From assembly GCA_018896875.1 (NCBI GenBank), contig JAHILT010000038.1:1-52172 (forward strand): a DNA stretch of 52,172 bases, written 5' to 3'. Source of the DNA: Patescibacteria group bacterium. GTDB taxonomy: Bacteria > Patescibacteriota > Minisyncoccia > UBA6257 > 02-FULL-45-10c. Below, piece after piece: positions 1 through 8,773 of this stretch (its first letter is position 1; each line of letters begins with the position of its first letter). A model generated the notes under the pieces. That model made no database searches, was not told the origin of the DNA, and was given only the letters and a program-made list of their open reading frames with translations. The position numbers and the translations under genes were made by a program.

Positions 1-90
1 AAGGAGGGAATAAGAAAAATTTGCTAAAATGGATTTTTTATAGTAATATAATCACCAGTTATTTTAAAAATTCAATACAGGAGGTAATGA

Positions 91-603
91 ATGAAAAAAA
101 CAAAAAGGAAAATAGTAGTAGATGGTAATGAGATGTATGTTGATTTCTCAGACGTAGAACAAGTCATCAAACAACTTGAAAAAGAATACAATCCAAATTA
201 TCGGAGGACAAAAAAAGAAATCAGTATTTTTATTCAACGATTAAAAAATGTTTGGATTGGCAAATCTCATTTGTCATTTGCACAATTAATTGGCTTCGCT
301 ATAATCGGATATGGATTCCATTCTTTCAAAAAAGACTTTGAAACAATTGCAGAGATAGAACGTCTTTACAGCAAAAATTACGCTTCTAGACTTTTGGAAA
401 TCCAAAAAATGTTCGGCTATAATAATCCAAATACCAAGAGAAGACGCTGTCAAATAGATCTTTTTCTTGGACGCCTTAAAAAAAATTGGAAAAACAATCC
501 TCATACATCTTTTGCGGAATTAATCGGACAAATAACCACAGGAAGAACCTTTTATCGTTTTAAAAAAGACGAAGATATGATAAAAAGCATTGAGAGTATA
601 TAA
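91..603 (+). CDS. Hypothetical protein with two tandem copies of a ~55-aa basic motif
   Basis: ORF track; internal repeat (RRTKKEISIFIQRLKNVW..SHLSFAQLIG..F..FKKD / KRRRCQIDLFLGRLKKNW..PHTSFAELIG..FYRFKKD); GGAGG upstream of the ATG; hairpin terminator after the stop. Confidence 0.75.
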   Translation: MKKTKRKIVVDGNEMYVDFSDVEQVIKQLEKEYNPNYRRTKKEISIFIQRLKNVWIGKSHLSFAQLIGFAIIGYGFHSFKKDFETIAEIERLYSKNYASRLLEIQKMFGYNNPNTKRRRCQIDLFLGRLKKNWKNNPHTSFAELIGQITTGRTFYRFKKDEDMIKSIESI

Positions 604-612
604 AATCTTTTA

Positions 613-640
613 CCCCCACACCTATGCATAGGTGTGGGGG
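613..640 (+). terminator. Hairpin terminator CCCCCACACCTATGCATAGGTGTGGGGG + TTTATTTT
   Basis: Perfect palindrome followed by T-rich tract just after the 91..603 stop. Confidence 0.8.
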
Positions 641-734
641 TTTATTTTAGGGCTCGTAATGATTAGTAGACAGTATTCCACCAAAACCTTCGAGGATTTT
701 GTTGAATATAAAGTAATGATTGAAAAACAAAATT

Positions 735-771
735 AATCCACCCTAACCCTCCTTTAAAAGGAGGGAATAAG
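735..771 (+). repeat. Dispersed palindromic repeat AATCCACCCTAACCCTCCTTTAAAAGGAGGGAATAAG
   Basis: Near-identical copy at 26794..26830; partial copy at 1..14; related copies at 7665..7701 and 26749..26784. Confidence 0.8.
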
Positions 772-776
772 ACTAG

Positions 777-825
777 TGCCTAATGCCTAGTGCCTAATGC
801 CTAGTGCCTAGTGCCTAGTGCTTAT
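777..825 (+). repeat. 7-bp tandem repeat TGCCTA(A/G), six units plus a degenerate seventh
   Basis: Direct reading: TGCCTAA TGCCTAG TGCCTAA TGCCTAG TGCCTAG TGCCTAG TGCTTAT. Confidence 0.9.
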
Positions 826-844
826 TCATTGTATAATAGAACCA

Positions 845-3034
845 ATGGCAAAAAGAAAAAATAAAAATCAAAATCACGGCGAAGGCGGAGGGCTAGGAAT
901 ATTCAAAAAAATAAGTTCTCTAAGATCGCAAATAAATCCAGAAACAGAAAAAAGTATAATCGCAATATTTTTTATTTGTTTCGCTGTAATTTTAATTTTA
1001 GCTAGCGTTCAAAAAGCTGGACCAGCGGGAGAATTTATATTCTTACAACTCACCTTGCTATTTGGCTTAGGATATTATTTATTCCCTTTTATTATGTTAA
1101 TAATGGCTGGCGATTTCCTTGTCGGCGAAGATGAAAAATACAGAGATTTACCTATCAGACTTTTCGGAGCATTGTTTTTTATAATGAGCGGACTTGGATT
1201 AATTGATGTAATTTGTGACGAAAAAGGAGGACTGGTGGGACAATGGATGGGAGCCATTCAAGTACCCTTCGGATATATTGCTTCAATAATTATAATTTGC
1301 ACCGCAATTCTCGCCTCGCTCCTTTTGGCTTTAAATATTCCGCTAAAAATAAAGCTTAAAAATGAAGATAAAGGGGAAGAGGAAGGGATAAAAAATAAGC
1401 CTATTGAAGATTTTAAAATCACAGGATTAGAAAATTCTGAAGAAACGCTAATTAAGGAAAAGCTTATCGAGAAAAATGAAAAAGACAAAAATAGCGAAAA
1501 GGAAACAAAGGACAAAGACGAAAAATATAAAAACACCGAGACAAAAACTAGAAAACCTTTTTTTATGCCAAAAAAAGGATCTCCCGAAGAAGATTTTTTG
1601 AAACCACAAATCAACACGGAATCAAGCGGAATGAATTATACGCCTCCACCTCTAAATCTTCTTAAATCTCAAGTAGAAAAACCTACCCCTGGAGATTTGC
1701 GCGCGAACGCTAATATAATAAAAAGGACTTTGGATAGTTTCGGCATTCCTATAGAAATGGGAGAAATCAGTATCGGCCCTAAAGTTACCAGATATTCATT
1801 AAAACCAGCTGAAGGTATTAAATTAAGCAGAATAACGGCATTAAACCAAGACCTTGCTTTAGCATTAGCGGCCCATCCTATAAGAATGGAAGCTCCTATT
1901 CCTGGAAAATCATTAGTTGGTATTGAAGTACCAAATAAATCGGCGGCTATAGTACGTTTAGGAAGCCTAATAACTTCTCCAGAATTTATAAACTCTGAAT
2001 CGCTAGGTTTTATTTTAGGACGAGATGTCACTGGAAAATTAATAACTGGAAACTTAGCAAAAATGCCTCATCTTCTTATTGCCGGAAGTACTGGATCGGG
2101 AAAATCTGTAGCTATTCATGCATTATTAGTATCCTTATTGTATAAAAATTCTCCAGAAACCTTAAAACTTATTTTAATTGACCCCAAGAGAGTTGAGCTT
2201 ACTATTTATGACGATATTCCCCACTTAATATCTCCTGTTATAACAGAAGGCAAAAAAGCGTTAGGTGTATTTCGTTGGGCTATTTCTGAAATGGAAAGAA
2301 GATATGAACAATTGCAAGACGCTGGAGTTCGAGATATGGAAAGCTATAATAAAAAACATAATGAAGAAAAACTTCCTTATATAGTAATAGTTGTTGATGA
2401 ATTAGCAGACCTTATGACCGCTTACGGAAGAGATATTGAAAGTTCCGTTGTAAGATTAGCCCAAATGGCTCGTGCTACAGGAATTCATTTAGTGCTTTCT
2501 ACCCAAAGACCATCGGTTGAAGTTATTACTGGACTTATTAAGGCCAACATTTCAGCGCGTATTGCCCTAAAAGTAGCAAGCCAAGTAGATTCCCGAACAA
2601 TTTTAGATATAGCTGGCGCAGAAAAATTACTTGGTGGAGGAGATATGCTCTTTACTACTTCTGAATTAAGCAAGCCGAAAAGAATTCAAGGTGCTTTTAT
2701 AAGCGAGGAAGAACTGCATGCTATAACAAGTTTTATAAAAGAACGAAACGAAGGAGATGAAGATTCAGAAACATCACTTAGTTTTAATCCAGAAAATATA
2801 AGGAAAGATATAAACGATATAAATTTTGATGAATTTGAGAAAGAAGATGACGATGAACTTTTTGATGAAGCTGTTAAAATCGTACGCGAAGCAAAAAAAG
2901 CCTCAACATCATTTCTTCAACGTAAACTAGCCATCGGCTACGCTCGCGCAGCGCGATTAATAGATATGATGGAAGAAAGAGGAATCGTAGGCCCAGGAGA
3001 AGGAGCAAAAGCGAGAATAGTAATTAGCGACTAG
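845..3034 (+). CDS. ftsK: DNA translocase FtsK/SpoIIIE
   Basis: N-terminal TM helices, Walker A AGSTGSGKS, VVDELADLM, LSTQRPS, C-terminal gamma winged helix (SFLQRKLAIGYARAARLIDMMEERGIVGP). ATG at 845 (MAKRKN) preferred over track GTG at 818, which lies in the tandem repeat. Confidence 0.95.
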   Translation: MAKRKNKNQNHGEGGGLGIFKKISSLRSQINPETEKSIIAIFFICFAVILILASVQKAGPAGEFIFLQLTLLFGLGYYLFPFIMLIMAGDFLVGEDEKYRDLPIRLFGALFFIMSGLGLIDVICDEKGGLVGQWMGAIQVPFGYIASIIIICTAILASLLLALNIPLKIKLKNEDKGEEEGIKNKPIEDFKITGLENSEETLIKEKLIEKNEKDKNSEKETKDKDEKYKNTETKTRKPFFMPKKGSPEEDFLKPQINTESSGMNYTPPPLNLLKSQVEKPTPGDLRANANIIKRTLDSFGIPIEMGEISIGPKVTRYSLKPAEGIKLSRITALNQDLALALAAHPIRMEAPIPGKSLVGIEVPNKSAAIVRLGSLITSPEFINSESLGFILGRDVTGKLITGNLAKMPHLLIAGSTGSGKSVAIHALLVSLLYKNSPETLKLILIDPKRVELTIYDDIPHLISPVITEGKKALGVFRWAISEMERRYEQLQDAGVRDMESYNKKHNEEKLPYIVIVVDELADLMTAYGRDIESSVVRLAQMARATGIHLVLSTQRPSVEVITGLIKANISARIALKVASQVDSRTILDIAGAEKLLGGGDMLFTTSELSKPKRIQGAFISEEELHAITSFIKERNEGDEDSETSLSFNPENIRKDINDINFDEFEKEDDDELFDEAVKIVREAKKASTSFLQRKLAIGYARAARLIDMMEERGIVGPGEGAKARIVISD

Positions 3035-3071
3035 GAACTAGGAATTAAAAATTAAGATTAAAGATTACATT

Positions 3072-3731
3072 ATGGATAAAGAAAATCTACAAACAATATT
3101 TGAAGAAGCGCTAAAGGAAAAGGATCTAACTTATAAAAAGCTGTCTATTTTAACGTCTGTTCCTGAAAAATTCATCATAGCGTTAAAAAATATGGAGACC
3201 CATAAACTTCCAGCTACGCCTTATATTCGCGGATATTTAGAAAAAATATGCGAAGTTTTAGATCTTAATCTTCAAGATATATGGACAGTATATAAAGAAG
3301 GAATTGAACATAAAAGCTCTGGATCTTTTGATAAACTTCCAACCAATCGTTTTGTCATACAAAAATTAAATAAAAAAACAGTTATTTCTTTTCTTACCGC
3401 AATTATTATTATAATATTCTTTGCTTCAAATTTTAATAATTTTTTCAGCAAACCATATCTGAAAATAACCAATCCAAAAGATTCATTAATGGTAGTTTCA
3501 GAGCCCTTAATTAATCTAACTGGTCAAATAAGATCTGTAGATAAATTAACTATTAATGGCGAAGAGGTAGTTGCTAATCCTGCCGGGGATTTTGAATTAG
3601 CTTATGAATTACAACTAGGATTAAACACTATTGAATTCAAAGTTAAAAAAATACTAGGTAAAGAAAATTCTCAAATAAAACAAATAATTTTTGAAGAACC
3701 AGAAAAACTAATTGACGTGCAAACTTTTTAA
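3072..3731 (+). CDS. RodZ-like protein: N-terminal HTH, one TM helix, extracellular beta domain
   Basis: HTH-like N terminus (LTYKKLSILTSVPEKFIIALKNMETHKLPATPYIRGYLEKICEVL), TM VISFLTAIIIIIFF. Confidence 0.75.
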   Translation: MDKENLQTIFEEALKEKDLTYKKLSILTSVPEKFIIALKNMETHKLPATPYIRGYLEKICEVLDLNLQDIWTVYKEGIEHKSSGSFDKLPTNRFVIQKLNKKTVISFLTAIIIIIFFASNFNNFFSKPYLKITNPKDSLMVVSEPLINLTGQIRSVDKLTINGEEVVANPAGDFELAYELQLGLNTIEFKVKKILGKENSQIKQIIFEEPEKLIDVQTF

Positions 3732-3742
3732 AAAATAGTTAT

Positions 3743-3773
3743 AAACAGCTCTGTGAATATGAGCTGTTTTTTT
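3743..3773 (+). terminator. Rho-independent terminator AAACAGCTC..GAGCTGTTTTTTT
   Basis: Stem-loop followed by T tract. Confidence 0.8.
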
Positions 3774-3859
3774 ATATTCATTTTTAAAGTAAAATAACGT
3801 ATACGAATTATTGACCAACGACCAACAACTAACGACGAAGAAAGAGAGAAAGAGAAATA

Positions 3860-4927
3860 ATGAATATAAAAATAAAATTAAAAATGAACAAGAAAAATAT
3901 TAAAAAACCCTCTGACGCCAAGACTATGACGGGCAAGGAAAATAAACAAAATGACTCCGAAAAAGATATAGAAAATCTATTAAAAACGCTACAAGATAAA
4001 TTTGGAGAAGGATCAGTGATGAAATTGGGAGACGTAAAAAAAATTAATGTTGATGTAATTTCTACTGGGTCTTTTTCTCTTGACTTAGCTCTCGGAGTAG
4101 GCGGACTTCCCAAGGGAAGAATTATAGAAATATTTGGACCAGAAAGCAGCGGAAAAACAACGCTAGCATTAAACATTATTGCTCAAGCTCAGAAAAAAAA
4201 CGGAAGAGCCGCTTTTATAGATGCTGAACACGCAATGGATCCTAGTTATGCATCTAAGCTAGGAGTAAAAGTAAAAGACCTTTTGCTTTCCCAGCCAGAC
4301 AGCGGAGAAGATGCGCTAAATATTTTAGAAAGTCTTGTGCGTTCTAATATTATTGATGTAATTGTAGTAGATTCTGTAGCAGCGTTAACCCCGCAAGCGG
4401 AAATTGACGGGGAAATGGGAAAACAATTTATGGGTCTTCAAGCCAGAATGATGTCTCAAGCATTAAGAAAACTTACGGCTATCGCTGCTAAATCAAAAAC
4501 AATGATAATTTTCATAAATCAACTTCGTGAAAAAATAGGAGTAATGTTTGGCAGTCCAGAAACTACTCCAGGAGGACGTGCTTTAAAATTTTATTCATCG
4601 GTTCGTATAGATATAAGACGAATAGCAAAAGTTAAACAAGGAGAAAAAATAGTAGGAAATCGCGTAAAAGCTAAGGTAGCAAAAAATAAAGTAGCATCGC
4701 CTTTCAAAGAAGCTTTGTTTGATATTATGTTTGGTGAAGGAATTTGCTATGAAGGAGATGTTTTGAATGCTGCTATAGCTCATGGAGTTGTTACGAAATC
4801 TGGAGCTACATACACTATGGAAGGAGAAAAAATAGGCGTAGGATTTAATAAAGTAGTGGAAATATTAAAAGAAGACAAAAAAATATTGGATAGTATAAAG
4901 AAAAAAACCGAAGCTGTTGTTGAGTAA
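3860..4927 (+). CDS. recA: Recombinase RecA
   Basis: [40 protein letters not shown]. Start may be the internal ATG at 3884. Confidence 0.96.
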   Translation: MNIKIKLKMNKKNIKKPSDAKTMTGKENKQNDSEKDIENLLKTLQDKFGEGSVMKLGDVKKINVDVISTGSFSLDLALGVGGLPKGRIIEIFGPESSGKTTLALNIIAQAQKKNGRAAFIDAEHAMDPSYASKLGVKVKDLLLSQPDSGEDALNILESLVRSNIIDVIVVDSVAALTPQAEIDGEMGKQFMGLQARMMSQALRKLTAIAAKSKTMIIFINQLREKIGVMFGSPETTPGGRALKFYSSVRIDIRRIAKVKQGEKIVGNRVKAKVAKNKVASPFKEALFDIMFGEGICYEGDVLNAAIAHGVVTKSGATYTMEGEKIGVGFNKVVEILKEDKKILDSIKKKTEAVVE

Positions 4928-4942
4928 AATATATTATTGAAA

Positions 4943-5056
4943 TACTTCGCCAATTGTTTTTGAGGAACATCTCGGAAGTGCTCTTGCACTGAGAGCGAAG
5001 CAAATTTTTACGTTAGTAAAAATTATGCTGTTTTTGAGAAAATAATTGGCGAAGTA
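4943..5056. repeat. ~115-nt structured repeat, copy 1
   Basis: Shares core GAGGAACATCTCGGA..GAGAGCGAAGCAAATTTT..AAAATTATGCTGTTT with 28604..28741 and 46643..46752; 12-13 bp outer inverted repeat. Confidence 0.85.
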
Positions 5057-5098
5057 ATTAGAAACAAATCACGCCAAATAACATAACAAATCTACGGA

Positions 5099-6070
5099 TT
5101 AAACCAACATTTTAATTAATCTTCCTAGTTTATTAGAATCATGACGAATAAATTTTCCTGGTCTTAAAAGGTCTGTTTTAATAATTGAAATGTCTTTGTT
5201 TATTTTTTCTAAATTAAAATCTGGCTCTACAAAGTCAGAGTTCTTTTTTATATAGACTGCCCTCTTCTTAAACGATGGTTTTTTATTATTTACTATCGCA
5301 TAGTCCAAAACTCCTTTTCCTAAATAAGAAATAATAGTTTTAATAAAATCGGATGCTTGAAAGTTATTTGTTTCACCAAATTTAGTCATAATATTACTAA
5401 AATAAATAATTTTAGCCTTAGTTTTTTTAAGCGCTTGTTTGGTGCCACCAACTAAAATATTTGGAATAATACTAGTATATAAATCTCCTGGTCCTATAAT
5501 AACCACATCGGCTGATAAAATTGCTTTTTTCGCATTAGAATTTATTTTAGCTTTAGGCTCAAGCCAAACTTTTTTTATTTTAATATTCCCTTCGTGTTTA
5601 GGAATATCAATATTGTTTTCTCCTTTTATAATTTGCCCATTTCCTAATTCAGCAATTAACCTAGTATCGCCCAAAGTAATTGGAATAACTTTCCCCTCTA
5701 TAGAAAGAATTTTCCCTGCCTCATTAATAGCCTTTTCAAAATCCTTAGTAATACGCTCTAATGCTGTTATTAATAAATTTCCAAAACTATGCCCAGTTAA
5801 CCCAATCCCTTGTTTAAATCTGTAAGAAAAAAGTTTAGACAACATTTCATTATTTGAACCAGAAAGAGCTATTAAAGCTCTGCGAATATCGCCTGGGGGT
5901 AAAATACCAAAATTCTCACGCAAAATACCCGTAGAACCACCATCGTCAGCCATAGTAACGATAGCTGTTAAATTATTAAAATAAGGTCTAAGACTAGTTA
6001 ATGTAGTAAAAACACCAGTACCTCCACCTATCACAACTATTTTTTTTCTTGATTTTTTTATACTACTCAT
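5099..6070 (-). CDS. yvcK: YvcK-family gluconeogenesis factor-like protein (CofD-like fold)
   Basis: VVIGGGTGVFTTLTSLR, TMADDGGSTGILRENFGILPPGDIRRALIALS. Confidence 0.93.
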   Translation of the reverse strand: MSSIKKSRKKIVVIGGGTGVFTTLTSLRPYFNNLTAIVTMADDGGSTGILRENFGILPPGDIRRALIALSGSNNEMLSKLFSYRFKQGIGLTGHSFGNLLITALERITKDFEKAINEAGKILSIEGKVIPITLGDTRLIAELGNGQIIKGENNIDIPKHEGNIKIKKVWLEPKAKINSNAKKAILSADVVIIGPGDLYTSIIPNILVGGTKQALKKTKAKIIYFSNIMTKFGETNNFQASDFIKTIISYLGKGVLDYAIVNNKKPSFKKRAVYIKKNSDFVEPDFNLEKINKDISIIKTDLLRPGKFIRHDSNKLGRLIKMLV

Positions 6071-6166
6071 AATAAAAACTAAAAGATGTTTATTTAGAAG
6101 CTATTAATATAAAACTAACAAAAAAATAAAAAGTTTTATAATATGATATATAATAAACTTATATGA

Positions 6167-6299
6167 ATCCCACACATAACAAAAATCAATTTTTGATTTT
6201 GTGTAGGAATATCATATAATTTAAGATTATTTATAAATATTAATAAAACAACAAAGCCAAAGAAAACTTTTGCTTTCTAGTTTTTGTTATGTGTGGGAT
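6167..6299 (+). promoter_or_regulatory. Inverted-repeat leader, copy A (start-codon sequestering)
   Basis: 19-bp perfect inverted repeat ATCCCACACATAACAAAAA / TTTTTGTTATGTGTGGGAT; the right arm runs into an ATG (6298). Confidence 0.85.
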
Positions 6300-6717
6300 G
6301 AAAATAAGAATTAAAAAAATAAATCCCACACATAATAATTTATGTGGTGGGATAAATACTTCTTATAAAAATTTTATGCGGATTTGTGGTTATATAGAAA
6401 TATTTAATCCTCATAAAAACAACGACGTAAGTTATGCGCGCTCATTTGATTCTGGACATTTTTATCCTCGCTTTCATATTTATATTCAAGACCTGCCAAC
6501 CCAAGAAACCGAAATAAACTTACACTTAGATATGAAAAAGGCAAGCTATGAAGGGGTATCTGCTCATAGTGGAGAATACGATGGAGAATTAGTTTCACGA
6601 GAAGCCAAAAGAATAAAAAATATCTCTGACAAATTCAGTTTAGAAAAAACTGTCCAACATCAACCTTTAGGATTTAAAAAGAAAACATCTTTTTGGAGAA
6701 AAATATTTGGTTTTTAA
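6298..6717 (+). CDS. Conserved-looking hypothetical protein; start uncertain (6298 or near 6376)
   Basis: ORF track 6289..6717; region 6320..6355 is itself a repeat hairpin, so a downstream start (MRICGYIEIF) is possible. Confidence 0.6.
   Translation: MKIRIKKINPTHNNLCGGINTSYKNFMRICGYIEIFNPHKNNDVSYARSFDSGHFYPRFHIYIQDLPTQETEINLHLDMKKASYEGVSAHSGEYDGELVSREAKRIKNISDKFSLEKTVQHQPLGFKKKTSFWRKIFGF
6323..6353 (+). repeat. Short version of the inverted-repeat leader (ATCCCACACATAA taat TTATGTGgTGGGAT)
   Basis: Same arm sequence as 6167..6299, short loop, followed by AAATA as at 24112. Confidence 0.7.
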
Positions 6718-6744
6718 AATTAGTAAATTCACTATAAAAAAGAA

Positions 6745-6770
6745 GGCCCTTCGATTTAAATCGAAGGGCC
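6745..6770. terminator. Bidirectional terminator GGCCCTTCGATTTAAATCGAAGGGCC
   Basis: Perfect palindrome with flanking A/T tracts between convergent genes. Confidence 0.88.
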
Positions 6771-6789
6771 TTTTAATTAAAAGAGCTTT

Positions 6790-7368
6790 TTAATTAATCC
6801 CTCTCAACACTATTGGCATGCCGAACATTAACATAAAATTCCACAAGCTATGAGTTAAAACTGCAGACCAATACCCACTTTTAATCATAACCCATGCAAA
6901 AAACATTCCGAAGACTCCTTGAATCATAATATTTATTACGCTTCCATGGAGCAGTCCAAAAACTATAGAGCTTCCAATCAGCACTGGAAATAAACATATA
7001 GTTCTTGGAAGATAACCGGATGTTTTTTGCGTGGCCGTAAATTCCAAAGCACGAGCTACCCCAAATGGACCAAACCTAAAAACTGCTTCTTCCCATAATG
7101 GAGCAAATATACAAGTAAAGAAAAAAGCCTTATAGGCGTTCGTCATCATACCCGGTGATATTTTGGCATAGACATCCATCTGGGCCGTAAGTAAAGAACG
7201 CACCCCATTTATGTCCATCTTAGCCACGACATTAAGAAAAACCATCACAACCATCGTCCAAATTAAAGTTATGACAAAAGCTGTAAATACATTTTTCAAA
7301 TTGCCTAATAAGGAATGTTCATGCTTTCCATATTCTAAAAAACTATCTAACCCGATTTTCATATTCAC
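6790..7368 (-). CDS. CPBP-family intramembrane metalloprotease
   Basis: WEEAVFRFGPFG, FGLLHG, HSLWNFMLMFG motifs and TM helices. Confidence 0.88.
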   Translation of the reverse strand: MNMKIGLDSFLEYGKHEHSLLGNLKNVFTAFVITLIWTMVVMVFLNVVAKMDINGVRSLLTAQMDVYAKISPGMMTNAYKAFFFTCIFAPLWEEAVFRFGPFGVARALEFTATQKTSGYLPRTICLFPVLIGSSIVFGLLHGSVINIMIQGVFGMFFAWVMIKSGYWSAVLTHSLWNFMLMFGMPIVLRGIN

Positions 7369-7538
7369 TACCTCCTTTCAACTTTATTTTATCCCGCAAA
7401 ATGCGAAATTTATTATCAATGCTTCTATAATTAATTAAACTCCACTTTAATAATAATTTCAAATGCAATATTTAAAACACAGAATAATAAAAAACTGCCC
7501 AGAAAAAACCATCATGAAATAATAGTTTTTAATATAAT

Positions 7539-7611
7539 GGGTGCCCAACGGGAATCGAACCCGTGCCACTTCTGCCACAGAGAAGAGTTCTACCATTGAA
7601 CTATGGGCACC
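7539..7611 (-). tRNA. tRNA-His(GTG)
   Basis: Cloverleaf on reverse complement; anticodon loop CTGTGGC; extra 5' G opposite C73. Confidence 0.9.
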
Positions 7612-7664
7612 ATGTAAAATAACTAATAACCAACGACGAACAACTAATAACAAAGAAAGAGGAG

Positions 7665-7701
7665 AAAATCTCCCCTAGCCCCTCCTAAAGGAGGGGATAA
7701 G
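7665..7701 (+). repeat. Dispersed palindromic repeat AAAATCTCCCCTAGCCCCTCCTAAAGGAGGGGATAAG
   Basis: Inverted near-copy at 26749..26784. Confidence 0.8.
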
Positions 7702-7784
7702 AAAGACTGATGTCTAATATCTAGTTATTTAATCTTTATAAATAATACCAAAGAAAATAGTTTTTACAAACAAAAATAGAAAAA

Positions 7785-7806
7785 CCCTCCGACTTAAGTC
7801 GGAGGG
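7785..7806. terminator. Terminator CCCTCCGACTTAAGTCGGAGGGTTTT
   Basis: Perfect palindrome with A/T flanks; overlaps the 3' end of the 7794..8288 CDS. Confidence 0.85.
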
Positions 7807-8288
7807 TTTTGAGCTGAAAAAAATTTAAACAACTCATCAGCAGTTAATTTTTTACAGCAAGGCAAAAACATTTCTCTTAAAAATTTAGCTATAAAAAGTC
7901 TTGAGGGATAACTAAATTCTAAAATTGAAGAGAATTTTAACGGACGTGAATTTGCCTTAGCAAGTATTTTGCCTCTGCAAATTACATCCTCACAAGCTGT
8001 AAAATATTTTTTTTCACGATAACTATACGCGAAAAACTCCACTCGTTTAGACAGACAGCAAAAACAGCTTTGAGTAGACACTCTATCTTCTCCGCGAGCC
8101 ATAAGCCAGCGCAGATGAAGATGAAAACTATTAAGTTTCGAAAATTCTTTTAGGTTAGAATTCATATTTTTCAACATATAATCCAACCAACTATAATTTT
8201 CAAACATCAACTCTTCTAATGATTTTCCTTTTCTTTTGCCTGTCTTAAAAATATACGGGCCACTTGGAATATACTTTTCGCTAAGCAT
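7794..8288 (-). CDS. Hypothetical protein; N terminus resembles the short YxFKxGKxKGKSLEE..WLxYML domain found at exonuclease C termini; two Cys pairs
   Basis: ORF track; motif FKTGKRKGKSLEELMFENYSWLDYMLKNM; CFCC. Confidence 0.6.
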   Translation of the reverse strand: MLSEKYIPSGPYIFKTGKRKGKSLEELMFENYSWLDYMLKNMNSNLKEFSKLNSFHLHLRWLMARGEDRVSTQSCFCCLSKRVEFFAYSYREKKYFTACEDVICRGKILAKANSRPLKFSSILEFSYPSRLFIAKFLREMFLPCCKKLTADELFKFFSAQNPPT

Positions 8289-8403
8289 ATTTCCTCCTTA
8301 AATATTTTAGATTTTATTAAATTATCAAACAACAATGTTTAATATAATAACACAAACAAAATAAAAAATCAATCTATGGCTAAAGATTGATTTTTAGATC
8401 TTG

Positions 8404-8690
8404 TGCCGCGGGGGTGAATCGAACACCCAACGCCAGCCTCTTCCGAAGCTATTTGGACTATCTCATCTTCCTTAATTCAGGAAGCCGGGCGCTAATGCAA
8501 GATTATTGTTGGGACTCACCTGCTAGTCTCTACACCTTCTCCGCCACTTAAACCCTGCGGAGCTCGGCTCGGGATTGTCAAATACAAGATATAGTTGATT
8601 TTCCCCGAATTCACCCGGTTATTCAATCTGTATTACTACAGAAGGCCCCAAAGAATTTAGGGCTGCGCTCTACCATTGAGCTACCGCGGC
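8404..8690 (-). tRNA. tRNA-Phe(GAA) interrupted by a group I intron
   Basis: Exons GCCGCGGTAGCTCAATGGTAGAGCGCAGCCCT and GAAGAGGCTGGCGTTGGGTGTTCGATTCACCCCCGCGGCA make a full cloverleaf; anticodon loop CTGAAGA; A73. Confidence 0.85.
8444..8658 (-). mobile_element. Group I intron, ~215 nt, no internal ORF
   Basis: GACAATCCCGAGCC, GGTGTAGAGACTAGCAGG and GATGAGATAGTCC match group I core elements (P3/P7/S region); GCCCU|AAA pairs with GGGGC in a P1-like helix; terminal G. Confidence 0.88.
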
Positions 8691-8773
8691 ATATATTAAA
8701 TTTCTTTTATTGTAGCAAAATACATATTTTTAGCAATAGTGTGCAGTAGAACATTACATGTTATACTAAATTT

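Noticed and set aside
777-825. CRISPR-like direct repeats upstream of ftsK
   Set aside because: Units are 7 bp with no spacers; simple tandem repeat. No cas genes in the window.
818-844. GTG start of ftsK at 818
   Set aside because: Start lies inside the tandem repeat and upstream of a good -10 box; ATG at 845 gives a typical N terminus.
1258-1617. Antisense ORFs within ftsK, recA, thrA, pnp, gyrA and others
   Set aside because: Low-complexity translations fully inside confident genes; shadow ORFs.
4943-5056. Plain rho-independent terminator
   Set aside because: Long conserved unpaired core and several helices, no clear U tract; terminator function still possible.
6404-6598. Minus-strand ORF of 64 aa
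   Set aside because: Antisense to a better supported ORF, no recognisable motif.
7459-7653. ORF MLLVVRRWLLVILHGAHSSMVELFSVAEVARVRFPLGTHYIKN
   Set aside because: Overlaps tRNA-His; SSMVEL..RVRFPLG is the usual translation of a tRNA gene.
8404-8690. Two partial or degenerate tRNAs
   Set aside because: Halves complement each other exactly and the insert carries group I core motifs.
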